From: Streptomyces regalis
Lineage (GTDB): Bacteria; Actinomycetota; Actinomycetes; Streptomycetales; Streptomycetaceae
Direction: 5' to 3'
DNA: 64,000 nt
NCBI RefSeq assembly: GCF_001509475.1
Contig: NZ_LLZG01000002.1
Span: 1 to 64,000 of the forward strand
The notes under the pieces are model-generated. The model had not been told where the DNA came from, made no database searches, and was given only the letters and a program-made list of their open reading frames with translations. Below, piece by piece: positions 8,678 through 16,191 of this stretch (its first letter is position 1; each line of letters starts with the position of its first letter). A program made the position numbers and the translations under genes.

Positions 8678-9172
8678 GAACCGGCCGACCACGCCATCGG
8701 CCGGTCCCGCGGCGGGCTGACCACAAAGATCCACCTCGCAGCCGATGGCCGCTGCCGGCCTCTGGCCTTCCATCTCACCGCCGGACAGGCCGGTGACGCA
8801 CCCGCCTTCGGCGAGGTGATGAGGCGTCCGCGCGTTCCCCGCCGGCGTGGACGGCCCCGCACCAGGCCGGACGTCGTCCTGGCCGACAAGGCGTATTCGT
8901 CGCGCGCCATTCGCGGGCACCTGCGCAAGCGCGGCATCCGGGCAGTGATTCCCGTCCCGGCGGACCAGCGCGGCCACCGGCTGCGAAGGGGCAGCCGGGG
9001 CGGCAGACCACCGGCCTTCGACCGCGAGACCTACAAGCAGCGCGACACCGTCGAGCGGTGCATCAACCGCCTCAAGCAGTGGCGCGGCATCGCGACCCGC
9101 TACGAGAAGACCGCGATCATCTACCTGGCCGGACTCCATGTCGCGGGTATCTTCCTGTGGTCTGCCCGATGA
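8678..9172 (+). mobile_element. IS5-family transposase, 3' remnant
   Basis: The frame through 8687-9172 encodes the C-terminal two thirds of an IS5-family DDE transposase. It opens at DHAIGRSRGGLTTKIHLAAD (catalytic D region of domain 1). It continues with VLADKAYSSRAIRGHLRKRG (second D), then the RGGRPPAFDRETYKQRDTVE segment with the catalytic Glu and the INRLKQWRGIATRYEKTA end. The N-terminal HTH part and the left end of the element are absent, and the fragment is fused into merR. The fragment cannot move by itself. I could not identify terminal inverted repeats. Confidence 0.88.
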
Positions 9173-9187
9173 TCCAATCGAAACCGA

Positions 9188-9607
9188 CTAGACGTCGAGG
9201 CTCAGGGAAGCCCCTTGGGTCAGGACGATTTCGAGACGGAGTCGCGCGATTCGCCAGCCGTTCTCGGTTCGCCGGGCGACGGCGTGGTACTTGCCACCGG
9301 CGTCCTCGTGCGTCATCGGCTCCGAGACTTTCGGGAGGTGATACGCAACTTGGTAGGTGAGGATCGTTGCCTCATCCCCGTCGACCTCGATGTAGATCTG
9401 GCCCATGTGGTGAAACGTCGCCTCGTAGCGGGAGGGCAAATCGCGCTTGGGGCCGTCGGCGATCGCTTGTCGACCGCGGCGGACTTCCCTGCCGATCTCC
9501 ATCACAGCGTCTTCGGTGAACAGTGCACCGTAGCCGTCGAAATCCCTTTCATCGAGCATTCGCGGCACCGCCTGTATCAGCTTCCGCAGCTCCGATTCGT
9601 CCAGCAA
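9188..9607 (-). CDS. SnoaL-like / NTF2-fold protein, start region damaged
   Basis: Encodes an SnoaL-like domain of about 139 aa: helix LRKLIQAVPRMLDERDFDGY, FTEDAVMEIG, ATFHHMGQIYIEVDGDEATI, and a final ENGWRIARLRLEIV strand. The open frame begins only at a TTG at 9607 with no ribosome site. Upstream and in frame there is a GTG at 9631 with a good AGGAACGAGG site, but a TAG at 9613-9611 interrupts it as codon 7. So the original start was probably at 9631 and a nonsense change now blocks it, unless translation restarts at the TTG. It lies next to the amidohydrolase operon and may once have belonged to it. Confidence 0.65.
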   Translation of the reverse strand: MLDESELRKLIQAVPRMLDERDFDGYGALFTEDAVMEIGREVRRGRQAIADGPKRDLPSRYEATFHHMGQIYIEVDGDEATILTYQVAYHLPKVSEPMTHEDAGGKYHAVARRTENGWRIARLRLEIVLTQGASLSLDV

Positions 9608-9706
9608 TCGCTACACCGTCGCAGTGTCCACGTCCTCGTTCCTCTCGTTGGTCAGGCTCACTGGTTGGCCTCTTCGAACTCGGTATGCTTGCGCACTCGT
9701 GCCTGG

Positions 9707-10657
9707 TCAGAGGTTCAGCAGGCGTTCCGCGTTGCCGTGTGCGATGCGTTTGAGGTCGGCACGGGAGAACGGCGCTGTGCGGAGGAACTCGACTGCCTCG
9801 GCCGTTGATTCGTAGGGGTAGTCGACGGCGAACAGCAGCCGGTCGGCGCCGATGGCGTGGACAGCTCCGAGGAGGGCCGCGTGCGAGAAGACGCCGCTGG
9901 TGGTCGCGTAGAGGTTGTGCCGCAGGTAGTGGGAGGGCAGTCGGCGTGGCCTGCCCTTGGGGTCGGCCTGGTGGTAGCGGCTGTCGAGCCGGGCCAGTTG
10001 GAAAGGCAGCAGCTCTCCCATGTGCCCCAGCGTCACCGAGGCCCCGGGGAACTCGTCGAACACTCCGCCGTAGATCAGGCGAAGTGCGTGTGCGCCGACC
10101 TGCGCTGTCCATCCCCAGGACGGCCCGCTCAGCACGGGATGCCCCTGGAACACCCGCCACTGATCGGCAGGGACGAGCGCGGGATGGAGGTAGAGCGTCA
10201 CGCCGAGCCGTTCAAGCTCGGCCCACACCGGCCGGAACTGCGGCTCGTCGAGGTAGTGGCCCTGGACGTGGTCGTTGTGCAGGACCCCCTTGAGGCCCAG
10301 TTGCTCCACCGCCCGGCGCAGCTCGACCACGGCGGCCTGCGGGTCCTGCAACGGCAGGGCGGCGAAGCCGGCGAACCGTGTCGGGTGGGCGGCGACCACG
10401 TCGGCCAGGTGGTCGTTGACCCGGCGGGCCGCGGCCACGGCCGCGGAGGGGTCCTCGATGGCCTCAACGCCGGGTGAGGTGAGCGACAGGACCTGCATGT
10501 CCACCCCGTGCTCGTCCATGTCCGCCAGCCGCAACTCCGTGAAGTCCGCGAGCCGGCGCCCCCACTCCTGCCCCCAGCCGGGGGGCATAGGGGCCTCGCC
10601 CGGCCACGGGATCAGCTCCGGAACGGAGAACGCCTCTTCGACTGCGATCACCTTCAT
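9707..10657 (-). CDS. Amidohydrolase-2 family (ACMSD/decarboxylase-like) enzyme
   Basis: A 316-aa metal-dependent hydrolase/decarboxylase of the amidohydrolase-2 family (ACMSD, gamma-resorcylate and 2,3-dihydroxybenzoate decarboxylases). The N-terminus MKVIAVEEAF has the E-E variant of the first metal motif. RFAGFAALPLQDPQAAVVEL, LYLHPALVPADQW (metal His) and LGHMGELLPFQLARLD follow in family order. The C-terminal LLFAVDYPYES carries the catalytic Asp, before AHGNAERLLNL. Likely substrates are aromatic carboxylates. The ATG at 10657 is chosen because the conserved fold begins there; the frame is open further upstream but has no good start. Divergent from a marR gene, with an operator in between. 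Confidence 0.85.
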   Translation of the reverse strand: MKVIAVEEAFSVPELIPWPGEAPMPPGWGQEWGRRLADFTELRLADMDEHGVDMQVLSLTSPGVEAIEDPSAAVAAARRVNDHLADVVAAHPTRFAGFAALPLQDPQAAVVELRRAVEQLGLKGVLHNDHVQGHYLDEPQFRPVWAELERLGVTLYLHPALVPADQWRVFQGHPVLSGPSWGWTAQVGAHALRLIYGGVFDEFPGASVTLGHMGELLPFQLARLDSRYHQADPKGRPRRLPSHYLRHNLYATTSGVFSHAALLGAVHAIGADRLLFAVDYPYESTAEAVEFLRTAPFSRADLKRIAHGNAERLLNL

Positions 10658-10776
10658 GCCGCGCCCCGGACGGCCGGCGGCGGTCCCGGCCGACGTGGAG
10701 GCGGCGGCCTGGGCGGCTGCGGGCGGGGCCGCGAGGTGCCCGCTGCGAGGGGGGATACAGACGGTCCTGTCGTCAT
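10654..10776 (-). CDS. Possible 40-codon leader ORF overlapping the amidohydrolase start
   Basis: An ATG at 10776 follows a GAAAGGCAGG ribosome site. The frame is 40 codons long, Pro/Arg-rich, and stops with an ATGA overlap at the amidohydrolase start codon. The amidohydrolase itself has no convincing ribosome site, so translation of this leader could feed it by coupling. The peptide (for example TTGPSVSPLAAGTSRP, then PRPQPPRPPPP) has no recognisable domain. Confidence 0.35.
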   Translation of the reverse strand: MTTGPSVSPLAAGTSRPRPQPPRPPPPRRPGPPPAVRGAA

Positions 10777-10845
10777 CGTCCTGCCTTTCCATCGGTTTAT
10801 GCGAATCGGGGACATGGGGCTGGGGCTGGGATCGATCGAGCCCAG

Positions 10846-10877
10846 CATTAGGTAGCCTAATCATAGGCTACCTAATG
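10846..10877. promoter_or_regulatory. Perfect 13-bp inverted repeat, MarR operator candidate
   Basis: A perfect 13-bp inverted repeat, CATTAGGTAGCCT, with a 6-bp spacer, lies between the divergent amidohydrolase and marR genes. Its left half also contains the smaller near-palindrome ATTAGGTAGCCTAAT, so two MarR-dimer boxes may be nested. Position and symmetry fit autoregulation by the adjacent MarR protein together with control of the amidohydrolase. Confidence 0.75.
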
Positions 10878-10981
10878 AAGGATGGTCTCGGAAACCCCGG
10901 TGATGTTGGGCACCAGGTCTGACCGGCTTACGATCGACAGACCGCGCCGAACCGACCGCCCCACTGGGAAAGCAGAACCAC

Positions 10982-11464
10982 ATGTCCTCCTCCCCGTCTG
11001 AATCCGAGCCGCTCATCCGGCTGCTGTGGCGCGCACACAACTGGTTCCGAACCGCCCTGACCACTGCGTTCGAGGCCCAGGAAGACGGGTCGGCCATCAG
11101 TTCGGCACACGTGACCCTGCTGAGTCAGCTCCCGTCAGAGGGGGCGAGCATCGCCGAGCTGGCCCGGCGTCTGGGCGTCAGCGCCCCCACTGCGCACCAG
11201 TGGGTCCATGAACTCGTCGCCCTCGGCGCGGTGACCGTGGAGAGCGATCCGCGGTCCGCCCGGTCCAAGCTCGTACTCCTCACGGCAGCCGGTGTCCGGC
11301 GCCGCGCGGAGACGATGGAGATGCTGGCCGGGCTCGAAGACGCGCTCGCCGGGCGCGTCGGTGCGGATACCGTCACCGCACTTCGGGCCGCACTGGAGGC
11401 ACCGTGGGGATCTCCGGAGTCGGCGACTGCGGACGCCGACCCTGCCACCCGGCAACGCCGTTGA
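10982..11464 (+). CDS. MarR-family transcriptional regulator
   Basis: A 160-aa winged-helix regulator. Helix 1 lies around LIRLLWRAHNWFRTALTTAF. The recognition region is SIAELARRLGVSAPTAHQWV. The wing has VTVESDPRSARSKLVLLTAAG, with the DxRSxR motif typical of MarR proteins. A dimerisation helix follows. Divergent from the amidohydrolase, with the 10846-10877 inverted repeat between them, so it probably represses both genes until an aromatic ligand binds. Confidence 0.88.
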   Translation: MSSSPSESEPLIRLLWRAHNWFRTALTTAFEAQEDGSAISSAHVTLLSQLPSEGASIAELARRLGVSAPTAHQWVHELVALGAVTVESDPRSARSKLVLLTAAGVRRRAETMEMLAGLEDALAGRVGADTVTALRAALEAPWGSPESATADADPATRQRR

Positions 11465-11567
11465 CTCCCGGGCACAGTGGCCGGTACCTCCCCGGGCAAG
11501 GACCCTGTGCCTGTGCGGGCGATGCGCTGGGCGATGCCGCGCTGCGGCATGATCGAAACGACAGGCC

Positions 11568-11783
11568 TTAGGACTCGTCTTCGCCCTGATCGCGGCGGAC
11601 AGCGGAACTGCGACGCAGTTGGTACAGGCTCACCACGACCATGATCGCCCCGATGGCGAGCACCGACCACTCGCCGTCGCGGTACATGTCCACGCCGACG
11701 ATCAACAACATCACGGACAGCGCGAGACTGAACCACGCGAGGACTGAGTCCACCGGCTCGTTCGCCTTGGGCGGGTGCTTCAT
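11568..11783 (-). CDS. Small two-helix membrane protein, unrecognised
   Basis: A 71-aa protein with two hydrophobic helices (VLAWFSLALSVMLLIVGVDM and WSVLAIGAIMVVVSLYQL) joined by a short polar turn, a polar start MKHPPKANEP and a charged tail. The ribosome site before the ATG at 11783 is modest (GGATCGGG). Convergent with marR and not obviously linked to any operon. Confidence 0.55.
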   Translation of the reverse strand: MKHPPKANEPVDSVLAWFSLALSVMLLIVGVDMYRDGEWSVLAIGAIMVVVSLYQLRRSSAVRRDQGEDES

Positions 11784-11897
11784 GGCCCGATCCTGGCAGC
11801 CGAGGATGCCGAAGCTCCAGGCAGGGCCACGAAGCGCCTGCGGGCCTCGGTCGTCACCATCAGATGCTGCCCGGCTGAGTCACCCCTCTCCGCTTCA

Positions 11898-11933
11898 CAC
11901 CCTCCCGCCGACGTCCACCTCGGCGGGAGGGTG
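11898..11933. terminator. 13-bp perfect hairpin
   Basis: A perfect 13-bp stem (CACCCTCCCGCCG and its complement) with a 10-nt loop, about 60 bp downstream of the NUDIX gene end on the minus strand. It lacks a strong T tract but is typical of Streptomyces terminators and probably ends the peptide-JmjC-AKR-kinase-NUDIX operon. Confidence 0.6.
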
Positions 11934-11994
11934 ATGGGTATGTAAACGGCAGTCAGAGGCTCGGGCTACGACTCCAGCCACTACTGGACTGCCG

Positions 11995-12501
11995 CTACTT
12001 CCATCCGTCGAGCGATACCTGAGGGCCACTCTGGAGATAGCGGTGGAGAGCGTTGGCGGTGGTGTTCACGAACTCCTCCGGGATGGCGTCGGCGTCGACC
12101 CATCGGACCTGGGCGTGCTTGCGCGGTTCGCGGTTCTCGGGTTCGCCGGTCCATTCATAAGCGGCGAAGACCACAGTGAGGAAGCCGTTGGGAGCCTCCA
12201 CGCCCCAGGCGCCGTGGATGATGTGGGCGACCCTCAAGGACTCCGGCTTCACGGTCAGGCCGGTTTCCTCATACAGCTCGCGCACGGCTGTCTCGGTGAT
12301 CGGCTCGCCGGGCTCGCTCTTGCCGACCGGGAGGTCCCACATGCCCTGCGCGAACTTGGCGTTCTGGCTGCGCTGGAGAAGGACGACGCGGTTGGTGGCC
12401 CTGTCGTGAACGATGACGGCCGCGACGAGCAGGGTCATGGACTCGAGGGCGGGCGGGAGAGCTTGGGGCTGACCGTCGGTTTTGCGATGCGCCACTTTCA
12501 C
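11995..12501 (-). CDS. NUDIX hydrolase
   Basis: A 168-aa NUDIX protein. The Nudix box is complete: GKSEPGEPITETAVRELYEE followed by TGL fits G-x5-E-x7-REU-x-EE-x-G-U. Flanking strands LLVAAVIVHDRATNRVVLLQ and FAQGMWDLPVGK are typical of nucleoside diphosphate-X hydrolases. The GTG at 12501 overlaps the stop of the upstream kinase gene (GTGA) and has GAGG five bases upstream. It is the last gene of the five-gene minus-strand operon; in that setting it might clear a nucleotide by-product or act on a nucleotide-linked substrate (inference). Confidence 0.88.
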   Translation of the reverse strand: MKVAHRKTDGQPQALPPALESMTLLVAAVIVHDRATNRVVLLQRSQNAKFAQGMWDLPVGKSEPGEPITETAVRELYEETGLTVKPESLRVAHIIHGAWGVEAPNGFLTVVFAAYEWTGEPENREPRKHAQVRWVDADAIPEEFVNTTANALHRYLQSGPQVSLDGWK

Positions 12502-13334
12502 CTCGTCCTCTCGTATGTCGTGTCCAGGTACCCCTTCACCGGCCCCGCCAGATCCCTGTAGAACGGCGTGCGGTCGGCGGCCTGGAGTACCTGGGCGCAG
12601 ATGGTCAGTTCTGCCACGCGTGCGGCCGGTGTGTCGAGGACGTGGGCAAGGGTCTGGCGAATACGGGCGGCCGTGGTAGGGCTGGGGAGCGAGTAGAGGT
12701 GGAGCTGGGCGGCGTCGAAGCCAATCGGGGCCCTCCCCCAGCCTTCCCAGTCGAGGATGGTGAGGTCGGGGCCGCCGAGATTGGACCAGTGGAAGTCGCC
12801 GTGGGCGGTGGACCATTCGATGTCACCGACGTCACGCCCCGTGTATTGAGGGACAGCCCGGCGGATGTACTCCTCGCGAACGGCAATGCGTTCGGTGGCC
12901 GCTTCGGCAAGGGCGTCGAGGCCGGTTCGAAGCTGCGCCCACCATGCATCGGGGAGGGCTGGATCGTGTTCGAGGACCGGTGAGCGGGAGATGACGGTGG
13001 CGTCCGTGTGCTGGTACAGCTCCGCCCGGTACGCCCAGCCGACGGCCTGCCGGTCGTGGACTTGGTGGAGGACGGGACGGGGGATCTCGGGAGGCAGCAT
13101 CTGCTGGGCGGTCTTCGGGCCGTCCCAGAGTTTCCCGTGCGCCTTGTCGGGGCGCTCGGCGACGAGGCGGAGCCAGCCGGTGCCCTGCGCACCGGCAACG
13201 GCACCGGAGAGGGTCCGGCCGGCGTAGCCCCAGATGGGTTCCTCGGCGAGGTCGGTCAGGGTGAGAGTGGTGCACGCGAAAGCCCTGGCGGTACGCATGC
13301 GCTGGGCGGTGGCGTCGTCAGGCGCCGAGAACAT
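12498..13334 (-). CDS. APH-like phosphotransferase
   Basis: A 278-aa protein of the aminoglycoside phosphotransferase / choline kinase-like fold. The catalytic loop reads TAHGDFHWSNLGGPD (HxDxxxxN) and the metal-binding segment ILDWEGWGRAP (DWE). The N-terminal lobe is unusual and short, and has no obvious G-loop. Its 5' end overlaps the aldo/keto reductase gene by 17 bp and its stop overlaps the NUDIX start. APH-fold kinases in peptide-modifying operons can phosphorylate Ser/Thr in precursor peptides (known for thioviridamide-type and class V lanthipeptide pathways); here the substrate is unknown. Confidence 0.8.
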   Translation of the reverse strand: MFSAPDDATAQRMRTARAFACTTLTLTDLAEEPIWGYAGRTLSGAVAGAQGTGWLRLVAERPDKAHGKLWDGPKTAQQMLPPEIPRPVLHQVHDRQAVGWAYRAELYQHTDATVISRSPVLEHDPALPDAWWAQLRTGLDALAEAATERIAVREEYIRRAVPQYTGRDVGDIEWSTAHGDFHWSNLGGPDLTILDWEGWGRAPIGFDAAQLHLYSLPSPTTAARIRQTLAHVLDTPAARVAELTICAQVLQAADRTPFYRDLAGPVKGYLDTTYERTR

Positions 13335-14202
13335 CGATCACCTCATGCAGGGTCTTGTCCGGGAGCGGAGGCAGAGCGAGGACGCGCTGGGCGGCCTCCC
13401 AGTGTTGCGCACGCCCGGATCCCAGGAGGATGCGTTTCGCCCCTGGGGCGGACGCGGTGACACGCAGCGCGGCCTCGGCCGGCGTGGAGCCTGGGTCAAT
13501 GAGGTGGGCGAGTTCGTCGGTGACCATGGCGGGGAGCTCTCCGCCATGCAAAGGCGCGGAAACGAAGGTGTCCAGGCCAGCCGCGGTCGCCTCGGCGAGA
13601 GGGCCGGTGCCGTCCAGTGCCTGCGCGACCGGCTTGAGTACGACCAGCGAGACAGGGAGCTGGACGGCAGCCAGGTGATGGCCGGGACCTCCGCAACGGG
13701 TAGCGATGTCGAGAAGGTCAGCGACGCTGAACGTGCCTTCGAAGCCGGTCCAGGTGGCGACGCCGTAGCCTCCGATCCGTCCGGCGCGGGCTTCGACTTC
13801 GAGAGCGGTGAAGGCGCTGGCGATGGCGTCGTGAGGGCGGGCGGCTCGTTCCGGGTTGTGGACGAACACGATGTCCGGCGTACGGCCCAGCTCTGCGGTA
13901 GTGCGGCGGCTCTGCCAGGCGACGTAGCGGTGAGTGAGGCACTGGCCTGAGGCGGCTTCGGCCGGTGTGAGAACGCCGGCGCCCCTGGCGGCTGTCGCGA
14001 TGTCGGGGGTGAAGAAGCCGACCTTCGTCGACACCCGCAGGTCCGGGTTTCCGGCGAGCACAGGCTGGAGCTGGGTCTGGGCGCGGCCGTGGTGGTAGTT
14101 GGGGGCGGTGTCGATCCAAGTTCCCCCGCAGGCGACCGCGTGGACGGCCGCCTGCGGGATGTCCCGACACCGGTAGGTTCCCAGTGCGAGGTCGGGGCTC
14201 AC
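13318..14202 (-). CDS. Aldo/keto reductase
   Basis: A 294-aa AKR-superfamily TIM barrel. The catalytic tetrad can be followed: Asp and Tyr in TWIDTAPNYHHG, Lys in VSTKVGFF, and His in DIVFVHNPE. The NADPH-binding end has APGAKRILLGSGRAQHWEAA. GTG start at 14202, overlapping the JmjC gene stop (GTGA). The length is normal for a small bacterial AKR. It probably reduces a carbonyl formed or carried by the operon's product; the substrate is not deducible. Confidence 0.85.
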   Translation of the reverse strand: MSPDLALGTYRCRDIPQAAVHAVACGGTWIDTAPNYHHGRAQTQLQPVLAGNPDLRVSTKVGFFTPDIATAARGAGVLTPAEAASGQCLTHRYVAWQSRRTTAELGRTPDIVFVHNPERAARPHDAIASAFTALEVEARAGRIGGYGVATWTGFEGTFSVADLLDIATRCGGPGHHLAAVQLPVSLVVLKPVAQALDGTGPLAEATAAGLDTFVSAPLHGGELPAMVTDELAHLIDPGSTPAEAALRVTASAPGAKRILLGSGRAQHWEAAQRVLALPPLPDKTLHEVIDVLGA

Positions 14203-15357
14203 GGCTCGCTCACCGCCGCGATGTTTGCGTTGACCAGTTCGGTGATGAGCCCGGCGACCTGTCCGACGGTGAGCCCGCTTGTTTCCGCGAGGTGCCCGAG
14301 CGGCACCGAGGAGCCGTCGAGGAGCGGGGACAGCACGGCGTGCACGGGCGGGGCGAACGTCCACTCAACGAGCACGACCTGGCCCTGATCGTTGTCCGTG
14401 AGCTGGGCCCGGGCGGTGGTGAGCCGAACATGCAGGTCTTCGCGCGCTGGTACGGCGTCGAGGAACGGCAGTGACGGCATGGGGCGGCCCGGTTCGTTGC
14501 CGTCCCGCGCGATGAGGAAGTCTGCAATCGCACTGTCGTGGAGGGCGTCCGTGACTTCCTTGCGGAGGAGTTCGAGGTAGTCGGCTTGGTCCTGTGGCTG
14601 GGCGAAGACGGGCAGGTGCGCGCGTACGGTTTCCGAGGTCCGCAGCCGGTCCGAGAGCCAGCCCAGCAGATCCGCGCCGGTCGTGGTCTGGAGCCCGCAC
14701 GTCAGGTGCAGGGAGCGTCCCTCGGTGGCTGCCACCGCGTGCCACCAGCCCCGGGGCAGGTACAGCATGTCGCCGGCGCGCAGGACGACTTCTTCGAGGG
14801 GCTCGTCTGCCGGGGGCTCCGGGGCTTCGGTGTCGCGGTGGAGCGGATTGATTCGGGTCGGTCCGTACAGACGCCACCGCTTGGCCCCTTCGAGTTGGAC
14901 CACGATGACGTCGTGATCGTCCCAATGGGTGCCGAAGCCCTCCGTCGCGGTCCAGGAGACGTACATGTTGATCTGGACCCGGCTCCGGAAGACGCCTTCG
15001 AGGCCATGGGCCAAGCGTTCGGCGGGCTGGTGGAGTTCATCCACAGCGTCCAGTACCAGCGAGGCGCCGTCGTGGAGTTGCTCGTGCAGCCGAGAGGGTT
15101 GGATGCGCTGCCACACCACGTTCCTGCGGGTTGTGACGGCGGTGGCGTAGCGCTGCGGCGGGATGAGTTCCCCCCTCTCGGTGAAGGCGGAGGCGAGGCG
15201 GTTCGAGGCGTCCCCGGCCGATGACGGTGTTGAGGTCGTCCCACGTCAGGATGGGTGAGAAGTCGGCGACGCTGCGCCATGTGCGGTAAGTGCAGCCGAA
15301 GGCCCCGGTGGGGAAGTCCCCACCGAGGCGTTCGACCACCTGTGAGAAGGCGGTCAC
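14199..15357 (-). pseudogene. JmjC/cupin oxygenase, frameshifted in a poly-C run
   Basis: Encodes a JmjC-type cupin (Fe(II)/2-oxoglutarate hydroxylase fold, like the ribosomal oxygenase RoxA/YcfD). Metal ligands are visible: FGTHWDDHDV (HxD) and LPRGWWHAVAA (distal His). The GTG at 15357 follows GGAG and starts VTAFSQVVERLGGDFPTGAF. That frame derails at about 15170-15175, where six Cs (+ strand) stand; with five the frame continues into ELIPPQRYATAVTTRRNVVW and on to the stop at 14199 (about 385 aa). So there is a single-base insertion in a homopolymer, which may be a sequencing error or phase variation. The stop overlaps the AKR start. Confidence 0.82.
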
Positions 15358-15372
15358 TTCTGTCGGCTCCGC

Positions 15373-15507
15373 TCAGTCGTTGGAGTCGGAGACACCGGTC
15401 GAGCCGCCGTCGGACGGCTGCTCGGCGCGGGATCGGGCGGCGGCGATGGACTTCCGGGAGACGATCAGCCCGTCCTCGGCGGGCTGCATGACGACGTTCT
15501 CGGGCAT
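15373..15507 (-). CDS. 44-aa peptide, possible precursor peptide of the operon
   Basis: A 44-aa ORF starting at ATG 15507 with a strong AGGAG ribosome site seven bases upstream. It stops 15 bp before the JmjC oxygenase gene. The start MPENVVMQPAEDGLIVSRKS looks like a leader with hydrophobic positions. The rest is a Ser/Ala/Arg stretch (IAAARSRAEQ) and a Gly/Ser/Asp tail (SDGGSTGVSDSND). There is no known domain. Its size, strong ribosome site and place as first gene before an oxygenase, reductase and kinase are what one expects of a modified-peptide precursor; I know of no family it belongs to, so this remains a hypothesis. Confidence 0.6.
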   Translation of the reverse strand: MPENVVMQPAEDGLIVSRKSIAAARSRAEQPSDGGSTGVSDSND

Positions 15508-15564
15508 CGTGCACTCCTGTTCTCTCTGCTTGCTCCCGCTCGGCCAGAGCGAGAGGTCTTGAGT

Positions 15565-15597
15565 AGATCCGCTGTGTCGGTTCCCGACAGCGGATCT
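15565..15597. promoter_or_regulatory. Inverted repeat upstream of the peptide operon
   Basis: AGATCCGCTG and CAGCGGATCT form an exact 10-bp inverted repeat whose interior (TCGG...CCGA) continues the pairing after a 2-nt bulge. It sits 58 bp upstream of the peptide ATG, in the promoter region. It may be an operator, or a terminator-like stem marking the edge of the integrase remnant. Confidence 0.5.
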
Positions 15598-15774
15598 GGA
15601 GCGGCGCCGGCTCACCCTGGGGGACACGAGCGGGCGCCGTACCGCCCGGAGCTGCTCTTCAGGTACACCGGACGGGGTCTTTTGGGGTGTTACAGAGAGG
15701 TCCGCAGGCCCTCCAGGACACGCGACAGCAGCGCCATGTCCGGCTCGCTGGCCTCGACAGCGGCTCGCCCCTCG

Positions 15775-16065
15775 GCAAGCCACCTCCGGCACGGGGCGGC
15801 CACGCTCATGCTCGCCGCCGGCATCGACGTGAAGATCGTGTCGGACACGCTCGGGCACAGCGACACCCGGATCACGCGGGACATCTACCAGAGCGTTCTC
15901 CCCCACGTCGGCAAGAGCACCGCAGAGGCCACCGCCAAACTGGTACCGCTTCAGCGGAAGGCCGAGGCGGAGGAGGCCCGCAAGGCCGCCAAGAAGGCGG
16001 CGGCCAAGGCGAAAGCCGAGGCTAGGGCCAAGAAGAAGGGCAAGCGGAAGAAGCCCAAGAAGTAG
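15775..16065 (+). pseudogene. Tyrosine site-specific integrase, C-terminal remnant
   Basis: Only the last part of a phage-type tyrosine recombinase remains: ASHLRHGAATLMLAAG (the second Arg with H-x-x-R context), VKIVSDTLGHSD (conserved His), and TRITRDIYQSVLP (the catalytic Tyr). A long Lys/Ala-rich basic tail ends in GKRKKPKK. The arm-binding, core-binding and first catalytic Arg parts are missing; what precedes 15775 in the same frame is unrelated. The fragment ends 127 bp from the 44-bp tRNA-derived repeat, the normal position of an int gene beside its att site, but on the outside of the 16.2-25.6 kb island. Confidence 0.88.
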
Positions 16066-16153
16066 GGCTCCGAGCCGCTCCGCTCACGCATCGCTCACGC
16101 AAGCCGTCTCGCGGCACCCCGGCCGTGCGACGCGTCATGCCCGGAGTAACACA

Positions 16154-16188
16154 AAAGGCCAGGTCACGGGCTATGTGACCTGGCCTTT
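16154..16188. terminator. 14-bp perfect hairpin beside the att copy
   Basis: A perfect 14-bp stem (AAAGGCCAGGTCAC) with a 7-nt loop, three bases left of the tRNA-derived repeat. Read on the minus strand it is followed by TTTTGTGTT, so it can act as an intrinsic terminator for transcription leaving the tRNA remnant, or for the integrase fragment on the plus strand. Confidence 0.75.
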
Positions 16189-16191
16189 GCC

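Noticed and set aside
10846..10877. The inverted repeat between marR and the amidohydrolase resembles an iron box (TTAGGT...ACCTAA).
   Set aside because: The symmetry centre and spacing fit a MarR dimer site better, and an adjacent marR gene explains it.
15690..15884. A small minus-strand ORF inside the integrase remnant (ending LLSRVLEGLRTSL).
   Set aside because: It has no ribosome site and is antisense to the conserved recombinase motifs; it may contain foreign debris, but nothing supports a gene.
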